Assembly: GCA_017445315.1 (NCBI GenBank)
Contig: JAFSUI010000001.1
Location: 38,154 to 102,153, forward strand
Source: Bacillota bacterium
GTDB lineage: Bacteria > Bacillota > Clostridia > Peptostreptococcales > Anaerovoracaceae
Reading direction: 5' to 3'
Length of the DNA: 64,000 bases
The notes below the pieces were generated by a model, which saw nothing but the letters and a program-made list of their open reading frames with translations, did no database searches and was not told the DNA's origin. The stretch's first letter is position 1; the number at the start of each line of letters is the position of its first letter. Shown here piece after piece: positions 57,432-64,000 of this stretch. The translations under genes were made by a program, and so were the position numbers.

Positions 57432-59582
57432 ATGAAAAAAATCTTAACTCTAATGATGGTAGTGCTCTTGGTAGCACTATCGGTAGTGCCGGCCATGGCG
57501 GAAAACTATACCGACGATGACTGGACAGGATCCGAGGCGGGCACAGTGGATGGTAAAGTCGTTCTGATCGACAAGTACTTCACCATGAGCAAGACGTCGG
57601 AAGTGCTGGATGTCACATTCTCCTATGAAGTGACGGTTCCCGATGCGGACATTCCGGCGACGGATGATACCGCGACAGTGTATGCGGGTATCGATGTAGA
57701 CAAAGTGAAGGTGTATTGGAACGAGGATACAGAAGATCCCAAGGCGGGAAACCTTCACTTCTCCGAAGATGATAAAGGCACAAGCTTAGTCGGCGACCGC
57801 TACGGCAACGACACTGACACCAAGAAGACGCAAAAGAAGGTTCTTGCAGTGGACTTCAGCGATATTACTTTCACGGAGCCGGGCATCTATCGTTACTACA
57901 TCCAGGAGTCGTCAAGCTCAACGCTTACCAGTAATGATACGGAAGTTACGGGAGGTGCGAATACCTGGAGAACTATCGATGTATATGTGATTGATCCGGA
58001 AACAGCTGATCACAATGTGCTCGTAACGGGACCGTCGTATTCGGTCGTTTATGTGGGTAAGCTCACAAATGCTCCTAAACAAGATATCGATTATGCTGGA
58101 TACACACCGGAGACATTTGACGGCTCGCAGAGCGATGTCATCACCGGAACGGTATGGACATATGAGGACGGAGACGACAAATATACATATAATTATGTTG
58201 ACGGAAGTAACTATCCGGACGGAAGCGCTGCGTGGGAGGAAACGCACACAAATACCAGCACGTCAACGACGGAGACCAACAGAAACCGTATTGACCACCT
58301 GATGAATTCCTATGGAACACCTGACGGAAAGACTTATACACCTGCGACCTATAAAGAAGCGAATGATATGGGCGCTAAGGACGATCAGCTTCAGGGAACC
58401 GACTGGACGGAAACGGTCGGCGATGTGACCTATACGTATCATTGGGATACCACAGACCCCGCCAACCCCAAGTGGACCAAGACGGGCGTCGAGAATCAGG
58501 AAGCTGATGCTCCGCATGATGATGCGAGAGCAACAGTCACTACTACTACTACTACTAGCGGTGGCGAGCAGGAAATGACGTATGCGCAGGCAAAGGCAAA
58601 TGAAAACTATATCGACGGCGAACTGACACGGCATACCTGGGTACTGCAAGATACGCAAAACGGTACGACGACAGAGTACACATGGAATGACCAAACCCTC
58701 AAGTGGGATGTGAAGATCACCACCCACGCGGAAGCGGCCCCTTCTGCCGCAGCGGCACCTAAGACGCCTTTTAACGTAAGCCCTGTCAAGTATTCCTATG
58801 TATATGAGCAGGAGCAGGCGGCGTTTGATGCCAGCGAGCAGGCAAAGGTCGATGCCAATGAAGGCTATCAGCAGGCACTCGAGGAGAATCCTAACAACGC
58901 CGAGGCGGGCGACAAGACGGACAACTATGTGAACGAATACTTCACGCAGAAGCTGGAAATCAGCAAGACTGTTGCCGGAAACCAGGGTTCCCGCGACAAA
59001 TACTTCAAGTACACCATCAAGATCACAGACGCTAAAGAAGGCGCGGTCATCAAGTATGACGATGCGAGTATACTTTCGTTCACAAATGCCGCGCAGGCTG
59101 CTGATGTAGTTCCAAACGCTGCCACGTCCTATACTGATAAGACAATGGCAGAAGACGGTAATGCTGTAAATACATACACTGTCCCGGCAAGCGGTGAAGT
59201 CGAGATCACCATTTACCTCCAGCATGGTCAGAAGCTGGTTCTCGAAGGCATTCCGCAGGGCGCTGCCTACGAAGTATTGGAAGAAGACTACAGCGAGGAT
59301 GGCTACAAGGTTGCCGTAGAACTTGACGAGGAACTCGACAATATGACAAACGACGGCGCTAATGATGCGACAGAGGATGCGGAGATCGAACCGACAGAAA
59401 ACAATCGTAAGGTTGCGGATACTGCTCTCATGAACGACGCTGCAATCGCCTATACCAACACCAAGACAGGCGTTATCCCGACCGGTGTTATCATGAGCAT
59501 CACCGGCGGCGCAGCGCTCATCGCCATTGCAGGCGTTGGACTCTTTGCTCTTAACAGAAGAAAAGACGAGGACGAGGAGTAA
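57432..59582 (+). CDS. FctA-type major pilin (backbone) with inserted repeat array
   Basis: 716 residues: signal peptide (MKKILTLMM..., cleavage near AMA-EN), an N-terminal FctA/Spy0128-like isopeptide domain (about 30-217, with FTEPGIYRYYIQE), repeat array 3 (218-492), the domain's last strand NYVNEYF, then a second pilin domain beginning SKTVAGNQGSRDKYFKYTI. The sorting signal is VIPTG, a hydrophobic helix and RRKDEDEE. I use ATG 57432, with AAAGGA upstream, rather than 57378. The second domain closely resembles the end of giant protein 2. Expected to be polymerised by the sortase encoded next. Confidence 0.87.
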   Translation: MKKILTLMMVVLLVALSVVPAMAENYTDDDWTGSEAGTVDGKVVLIDKYFTMSKTSEVLDVTFSYEVTVPDADIPATDDTATVYAGIDVDKVKVYWNEDTEDPKAGNLHFSEDDKGTSLVGDRYGNDTDTKKTQKKVLAVDFSDITFTEPGIYRYYIQESSSSTLTSNDTEVTGGANTWRTIDVYVIDPETADHNVLVTGPSYSVVYVGKLTNAPKQDIDYAGYTPETFDGSQSDVITGTVWTYEDGDDKYTYNYVDGSNYPDGSAAWEETHTNTSTSTTETNRNRIDHLMNSYGTPDGKTYTPATYKEANDMGAKDDQLQGTDWTETVGDVTYTYHWDTTDPANPKWTKTGVENQEADAPHDDARATVTTTTTTSGGEQEMTYAQAKANENYIDGELTRHTWVLQDTQNGTTTEYTWNDQTLKWDVKITTHAEAAPSAAAAPKTPFNVSPVKYSYVYEQEQAAFDASEQAKVDANEGYQQALEENPNNAEAGDKTDNYVNEYFTQKLEISKTVAGNQGSRDKYFKYTIKITDAKEGAVIKYDDASILSFTNAAQAADVVPNAATSYTDKTMAEDGNAVNTYTVPASGEVEITIYLQHGQKLVLEGIPQGAAYEVLEEDYSEDGYKVAVELDEELDNMTNDGANDATEDAEIEPTENNRKVADTALMNDAAIAYTNTKTGVIPTGVIMSITGGAALIAIAGVGLFALNRRKDEDEE
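58083..58907 (+). repeat. Aromatic repeat array 3 inserted in the FctA domain of the major pilin
   Basis: About three units of roughly 85-95 residues with a Trp/Tyr core (GTVWTYEDGDDKYTYNYVDG, GTDWTETVGDVTYTYHWD, TTEYTWNDQTLKWDVK), each followed by a Thr-rich part and a YxxA-type helix (TYKEANDMG, TYAQAKANE). It lies between YVGKLTNAP and DNYVNEYF, i.e. immediately before the terminal strand of the domain. Confidence 0.8.
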
Positions 59583-59708
59583 TCATAGGCGAAAGCATAA
59601 GCACAAGCATATGCACAAACACAAGCGGAAGCGATTGTTCAAGTTTAGAACAGAGCTTCGCGTAGTAAGTTATAACTCATAAAGAGTGAGATTTTCAGGA
59701 CATAGATT

Positions 59709-60452
59709 ATGGGAGAGGACAGCTTAATAAAAACGAGAAAAGTTATCGTCTCCATTGATAGAAATATCGATAGAGTATTAACTGTCCTCTTCCTGATAAT
59801 TCTGCTCCTGGGTGTCTACTTTGCTTATGACTCTTACTATGTGTTCAGTGGAGCCAGCCTAAGTCCGCTTGCGGGATATAAGCCTTATAGCGGAAATGCG
59901 GCGGCGCTTAAGGAACTATCCGATGATGTGGTTGCCTGGATTGAAATCTTTGATACGAGTATCGACTACCCTGTTATGCAGGGCGAGGATAATACGGAAT
60001 ACTTGAATAAGAATCCTTATGGAGACTATTCGCTTTCGGGAGCGATATTTCTGGATTCCGCAAACGCTCCGGATTTCACAGATGATTACAGTATCCTCTA
60101 CGGGCATCATATGTCCGGCGGATATATGTTTGGGGCGCTGGACAAGTTTGAAAACAAAGCATATTTTGACGAGCATAGAGATGGTCAGCTAACAACGACA
60201 GAAGGCAAGATATATGATGTAAAACTCTTTGCCTTCATGGAAACTGATGCCAAGGAAAGTATAATCTTTGATATAACCGAAGAGGGAGACCGTCACTGGT
60301 TTATAGCGAGGAATTCACAGATTTACTGGGACGCTTCCGGTAGGATAATCGCGCTCTCCACCTGCAAGAGTCCGCTCACTACAGAGAGGACGGTGCTGTT
60401 TGGAGTTTTAAGCGAACACATAGAGCCGGAAGATTCGGAGATTAAAAACTAG
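59709..60452 (+). CDS. srtB: Class B sortase (pilus sortase)
   Basis: 247 residues with an N-terminal membrane anchor (about 23-42) and a sortase B fold: YPVMQGEDNTEYLN, catalytic His133 in ILYGHHM, Cys219 in ALSTCK and Arg227 in TTERTVLFG. Class B pilus sortases polymerise FctA in some streptococcal FCT islands, and this gene follows the FctA-like pilin. The 126 bp before it contain AAGC/CACAAGC short repeats (about 59590-59632) and a GTTC...GAAC hairpin, but no clear promoter. AGGA lies 10 bases before the ATG. Confidence 0.94.
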   Translation: MGEDSLIKTRKVIVSIDRNIDRVLTVLFLIILLLGVYFAYDSYYVFSGASLSPLAGYKPYSGNAAALKELSDDVVAWIEIFDTSIDYPVMQGEDNTEYLNKNPYGDYSLSGAIFLDSANAPDFTDDYSILYGHHMSGGYMFGALDKFENKAYFDEHRDGQLTTTEGKIYDVKLFAFMETDAKESIIFDITEEGDRHWFIARNSQIYWDASGRIIALSTCKSPLTTERTVLFGVLSEHIEPEDSEIKN

Positions 60453-60462
60453 ACTTGATGAA

Positions 60463-62352
60463 ATGAAGAGAAAACTGCTTTCAATAATTTTAATAATGGT
60501 AATGCTCTTTACCGCGGTTAGATGGCCGGAGGCTGTTTTTGCTGAGGAAACAACCGAGGTTTCAGGTGCTACTGATCCTGCGGACGAAAGTACCGCATAT
60601 CTTAAATTTGATGTAAAGGCGCCTAAGGGGAGCATTGTTAAGGTTGAAAGCATACAGCATGACGGAAAGGGGTTCATAGATGATTCCGGGAAGATTGCCG
60701 GAGAGTTTGGCCCCGAGATGTTCAGCGAAGGAATAGAAGAATTTTTCATTACAGATCCAAGAAACCATCTTGGTACAGGAGATTATTATTACAGGATTAC
60801 GCAGGTAGATCAGAGCGATAAACCCGGTCGCGAAAACGTAAAATACGACGACAGCGAATATGTCGTCTGGCTTTATATTGACTATCTGACAGATGATGCC
60901 GGAAATTATTTGGACAAAAACGGAAATATTACGGCAAACGTCGATAATGCAGCCAAGAGGATGAGCATCGTCCTCCAGAAAGACGACGAGCACGAGAAGC
61001 CTCTTGGTATTGAATTTGAAAATTGCGTAACAAAAGAAAGAACCTTTAAAAGAATTATTACATATACGGAGTACACGCCGGACGGCAAGATTGTATCGAG
61101 TAAGATTGAGGAGACGGTCACCGTGGAAAGGACGCTCCGAAGCGACTCAGAAGGAAACCCGATAGATAAGGACGGAAATCCTGTTCCAAAGGGAGCCGAC
61201 GGCGAGTACGACGAGAGCAAACTGATTTATATTGGAGAAAACGAAAATCCGCTGGCTTACGATGAAAGCGGAAGACCATATGAGACCAATGATGACGGAA
61301 CCCCTGCCCTTGACGAAAACGGAAACGTTAAATACACGACCAAATGGCGCATTAAGTCTGTTGCGCCGGCAGACAGGACCGCAAATCCTATCGTGGTTGG
61401 AGAGGACGGAAAGGCTGTGGTAACTACCGCGATTGAATCTCCTGACCATCCAAGAAAGGACAGCGAAGGATGGGCCCCGGACAAGGATGTGGTAGAGGCT
61501 TGGGAGATTGATCTTAACAATCCACCGCCTGACGGGCACGTTGAGAAGATTCCGGTAATCTATGTTCTGGATATCAAAGAAGAACAAGAAGAACTAACAG
61601 TCACAAGGACTATTACATATACAGAATATACGCCTGACGGAAAAGAAGTCGCAAAGACCGTCACGCAAAAAGTAACCCTAAAGAGAACCAAGACCACGTA
61701 TCCTAACGGAAGAGTGGTTTATGGCGATTGGGAAATCGTGGACGGAGACAGGTCCGCCGTTAAGTCGCCCGACCATAAGGAAGGCGCGGACAAGTGGACG
61801 CCAAACACGCCGCTCGTAGGCGAATGGGAAATTGATCTTAAGAATCCAAAGGATGAAGTCGTCCACGTAGTTTATCTGCCAAAGGACGAACCGCTTCCGC
61901 CGGTAGAGGTCGAGGAATACCTAACCATAACGAGAACTATCACCTATACGGAATATACCGCGATAGGAAAAGAAGTTTCCAGGACCATCACGCAGACCGT
62001 AACCCTTAAGAGAATAAGAACAGAAGATGCGGACGGAAACGTTTTGTCATACGGCGATTGGGAAATCGTGGACGGAGATCAGTCCGCAGTCACCTCGCCG
62101 ACCAAGAAGGATTGGACCGCCAATATTCTGAACGTACCGGCTTGGGAGATAGATTTAAAGAACCCGCAGAGCGTAGTCATCCACGTAATCTACGCTCCAA
62201 ACAGCAGCATCGATACAGGAGACGAAAACAATCTCACGCTCTGGGGCGGAGTGCTTGGAGCGGCTGTGCTTATCCTCATAATTCTTCTAATTGCGAGGAG
62301 AAAGAAGGACAAGGCTGACGCCGGCAAGAGCGACGATGAGAGCAATTCATAA
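60463..62352 (+). CDS. Minor pilin / wall-anchored stalk protein (FctB-like)
   Basis: 629 residues: signal peptide (1-27), an FctA/FctB-like domain (about 40-195; GTGDYYYRITQ, VVWLYIDYL), then three repeats of about 95-160 residues with the pattern ITYTEYTPDGK ... GDWEIVDGD ... WEIDLKNP ... VVHVVYLP. The first repeat is interrupted by about 65 extra residues (PLAYDESGRPYETNDDG, PALDENGNVKY). The end is IDTGDENN, a hydrophobic helix, then RRKKDK and an acidic tail; the DTGDxNN anchor matches giant protein 1. Last gene of the island, the place of the basal pilin in FCT loci. Confidence 0.82.
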   Translation: MKRKLLSIILIMVMLFTAVRWPEAVFAEETTEVSGATDPADESTAYLKFDVKAPKGSIVKVESIQHDGKGFIDDSGKIAGEFGPEMFSEGIEEFFITDPRNHLGTGDYYYRITQVDQSDKPGRENVKYDDSEYVVWLYIDYLTDDAGNYLDKNGNITANVDNAAKRMSIVLQKDDEHEKPLGIEFENCVTKERTFKRIITYTEYTPDGKIVSSKIEETVTVERTLRSDSEGNPIDKDGNPVPKGADGEYDESKLIYIGENENPLAYDESGRPYETNDDGTPALDENGNVKYTTKWRIKSVAPADRTANPIVVGEDGKAVVTTAIESPDHPRKDSEGWAPDKDVVEAWEIDLNNPPPDGHVEKIPVIYVLDIKEEQEELTVTRTITYTEYTPDGKEVAKTVTQKVTLKRTKTTYPNGRVVYGDWEIVDGDRSAVKSPDHKEGADKWTPNTPLVGEWEIDLKNPKDEVVHVVYLPKDEPLPPVEVEEYLTITRTITYTEYTAIGKEVSRTITQTVTLKRIRTEDADGNVLSYGDWEIVDGDQSAVTSPTKKDWTANILNVPAWEIDLKNPQSVVIHVIYAPNSSIDTGDENNLTLWGGVLGAAVLILIILLIARRKKDKADAGKSDDESNS

Positions 62353-62400
62353 ATTTGTTATATAAAGCTATAGAATAAAAATACAGATAGAGACAGATAT

Positions 62401-62433
62401 CCGGCGGGGCCAGGCTTCGCCGGTTTTGGTTTT
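62401..62433 (+). terminator. Terminator of the pilus island
   Basis: CCGGCG/CGCCGG stem with an 11-base loop, followed by TTTTGGTTTT. Confidence 0.75.
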
Positions 62434-62510
62434 AAATGAGTGATATACAAATATGCCAACCTGTAATAAAATAAATGGTGTAATGATAGCTATTGGAGGG
62501 CAAGGGTAGG

Positions 62511-63155
62511 ATGCAAAAAAAGAATGTTTATAGAGTTTTTACTACGCTGTCAATAATTATGTTATGCGTGCTTCTTGCGGCATGCGGCGCGCAGGGAGAA
62601 AACGCGGAGCAAGAAGGCGGCGCGCAAGATCCGGCTTCGAAAATAAATGTGGCGCTGGAAGGTTTTGAAACGCCTGATATGAGCGGCTATACCGGCCTCG
62701 AGGGATACCAGGGAGATATCCCCTTTGTTGAAGTCACAGTGATGGACATTCACAGGCTTAAGGAAGAGAAGGCCTCGTTTGCACTCTTTACATCATATAA
62801 GGATTGTCCGTGGTGCAATGCAGCCATAAGCTATTTCTGCGACACGGCAAATGAAGCAGGCGTCAAAGTTGCCTACATAAACACCAGAAAAAACCCCGAA
62901 TGGGTAAGCAATATCGATATCGATGATTACGACATCTTTGTTGAGGATTTCGGTGACGCGCTTGAGCTTGATGCAAACGGAATAAAGCACCTCTATGTGC
63001 CACATGTTTTCTTTGTAAAAGAAGGCGAACTCGTCTATGATTACCAGGGGGCGTATCCGGACATGGGAGGAGACCCGCATATGGAACTCAGCGACGTCCA
63101 GAAAGAAGAACTGCGAGACATATTCAGAGAGGGCTTTGATAGCATTTTAAAATAG
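62511..63155 (+). CDS. Thioredoxin-fold lipoprotein with CPWC motif
   Basis: 214 residues: lipoprotein signal peptide (lipobox LLAAC at about 22-26), Gly/Glu-rich linker, then a thioredoxin-like domain with YKDCPWCNAAISYF (redox pair), a cis-Pro in YVPHVFFV and KEGELVYDYQG. The pattern resembles thiol-disulfide proteins of the bacteriocin-accessory/TlpA type. The start is ATG 62511; a TTG at 62493 lacks a usable site. It may form or repair disulfides in exported proteins. It is followed by plsC after 3 bp and separated from the pilus island by a terminator. Confidence 0.82.
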   Translation: MQKKNVYRVFTTLSIIMLCVLLAACGAQGENAEQEGGAQDPASKINVALEGFETPDMSGYTGLEGYQGDIPFVEVTVMDIHRLKEEKASFALFTSYKDCPWCNAAISYFCDTANEAGVKVAYINTRKNPEWVSNIDIDDYDIFVEDFGDALELDANGIKHLYVPHVFFVKEGELVYDYQGAYPDMGGDPHMELSDVQKEELRDIFREGFDSILK

Positions 63156-63158
63156 CAT

Positions 63159-63911
63159 ATGAAAATCAAAGGAAATATTCTAAGCGGCGCCAAGCTCGTG
63201 ATGACGGTGCTGCGACTTAACAAATTCATAGGCCCGCTAAATGACGCAAAGGCGTCGGGAGACGTTGAACTCGAGAAAAAGATAATCGCAGAGATTTGTT
63301 CCGAGTGGATAGACGACGTGATTAAGGTCTTTGATATGAAACTTGAGATCGAAGGGCGCGAGAACATTCCGGAAGGCCCCTGCGTCTTCATCGCGAACCA
63401 CCAGGGCTATGCGGACGTTCCCGCGATGATAAAGGCTCTCGAAGGCCACGCGACAGGATTTATTGCGAAGGAAGAGTTCAGGCCGGTTCCGCTTCTTGCT
63501 GCATGGATAGAGCGAATCAACGGGCTCTTTATACCGACAGAAGGCCGAAACCCAAGAGAGTCCCTTAAGGTAATTAACGAAGGCGTAGAGCTAATAAACA
63601 AAGGCTTCTCGATGGCAATCTATCCTGAGGGAAGAAGGAGCTGGAGCTCGGTCATGGGAGAATTTAAGCCGGGAAGTTTTAAGCTTGCGACCAAGGCCAA
63701 GGTGCCGATTGTTCCGATTACAATCGACGGAACATACAGGATGTTCGAGGAACATCAAAGAATAACAAAGGGACAAACCGCCAAGGTGATTATTCATCCG
63801 CCGATTGAAACTGAAGGCATGAGCCGTGCGGAGCAGGCGGAAGTTCACGCGCGCGTCGAAGAAATAGTTAGAAGCGCGCTCCCCAACAGAGGTTTTAAGG
63901 ACGCCGAATAA
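63159..63911 (+). CDS. plsC: 1-acyl-sn-glycerol-3-phosphate acyltransferase (PlsC family)
   Basis: 250 residues with the acyltransferase motifs in order: NHQGYAD (HX4D), FIAKEEFRPVP, GLFIPTEGRNPRESLK, YPEGRRSW and VPIVPITIDGT. It makes phosphatidic acid from lysophosphatidate at the membrane face. The start follows the lipoprotein stop by 3 bp with no Shine-Dalgarno, so translational coupling is likely. Confidence 0.93.
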   Translation: MKIKGNILSGAKLVMTVLRLNKFIGPLNDAKASGDVELEKKIIAEICSEWIDDVIKVFDMKLEIEGRENIPEGPCVFIANHQGYADVPAMIKALEGHATGFIAKEEFRPVPLLAAWIERINGLFIPTEGRNPRESLKVINEGVELINKGFSMAIYPEGRRSWSSVMGEFKPGSFKLATKAKVPIVPITIDGTYRMFEEHQRITKGQTAKVIIHPPIETEGMSRAEQAEVHARVEEIVRSALPNRGFKDAE

Positions 63912-63920
63912 TCTAAGACC

Positions 63921-64000
63921 CAGAGTGAATATTTTCCGTACTGCGTACGGCTCGAGTACAATTGCACGAAAATAAAAGAAGAACCTCTGTGAGGTTGGCA
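63921..64000. repeat. Long palindromic intergenic element, copy D (cut by window end)
   Basis: From 63930 (ATATTTTCCGTA) to the window end it matches the left arm of copy C (32240 onward) at roughly 90%: GTACTGCGTAC, CTCGAGTACAATTGCACG, AAAATAAAAGAA, CCTCTGTGAGGTTGGCA. The second arm is outside the window. Confidence 0.85.

Overview
The window is a chromosomal origin region of a Gram-positive, low-to-mid GC bacterium, most likely a member of the class Clostridia (Bacillota). The evidence is the conserved block rsmG-parA-parB / mnmG-mnmE-jag-yidC-yidD-rnpA-rpmH / dnaA-dnaN-recF-gyrB-gyrA, together with gdpP-rplI-dnaB, a DnaD-family primosome protein, RNase M5, lipoprotein signal peptides and sortase-dependent pili. 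I would not place it below class with confidence.

Layout. 1-3.0 kb: a leftward corrinoid module led by a promoter, a cobalamin riboswitch and a terminator, encoding an exported lipoprotein CbiK-type chelatase, a two-domain NEAT-like lipoprotein and the start of CbiA. 3.0-12.3 kb: a WalJ-type metallohydrolase, a small membrane protein, RNase HI, two fused ATPase-permease ABC proteins, a SanA/YdcF protein and AroB. 12.3-28.0 kb: a long leftward housekeeping block (rsmA, rnmV, FtsB/DivIC-like, DnaD-like, dnaB, rplI, gdpP, parB, parA, two parS sites, rsmG, mnmG, mnmE, jag, yidC, yidD, rnpA, rpmH). 28.0-29.9 kb: the probable oriC, with DnaA boxes on both sides of dnaA. 28.4-37.3 kb: rightward dnaA, dnaN, recF, gyrB, gyrA. 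dnaA, dnaN and recF are strikingly AT-rich compared with their neighbours. 37.4-38.6 kb: a degenerate RsbW-like protein and a SigB/F-family sigma factor.

38.8-62.4 kb: a large pilus/adhesin island with the logic of streptococcal FCT loci (ancillary adhesin - SipA - major pilin - class B sortase - minor pilin). It holds two giant surface proteins (2644 and 3187 aa; the second contains a complete M23 peptidase domain), a SipA-like signal peptidase homologue lacking both catalytic residues, an FctA-type pilin, sortase B and a repeat-stalk minor pilin. The major pilin and both giants each carry a different aromatic-rich repeat array inserted just before the last strand of a pilin-type beta domain, and the minor pilin has a comparable insertion. 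I consider this the most unusual feature of the window. 62.5-64 kb: a thioredoxin-like lipoprotein and a PlsC acyltransferase.

A second unexpected feature is a family of roughly 240-255 bp intergenic palindromic elements. There are three complete copies (10944-11180, 25433-25676, 32221-32473) and one cut by the window end (from 63921). Each can fold along its whole length into one long hairpin, and each complete copy is flanked by TA.
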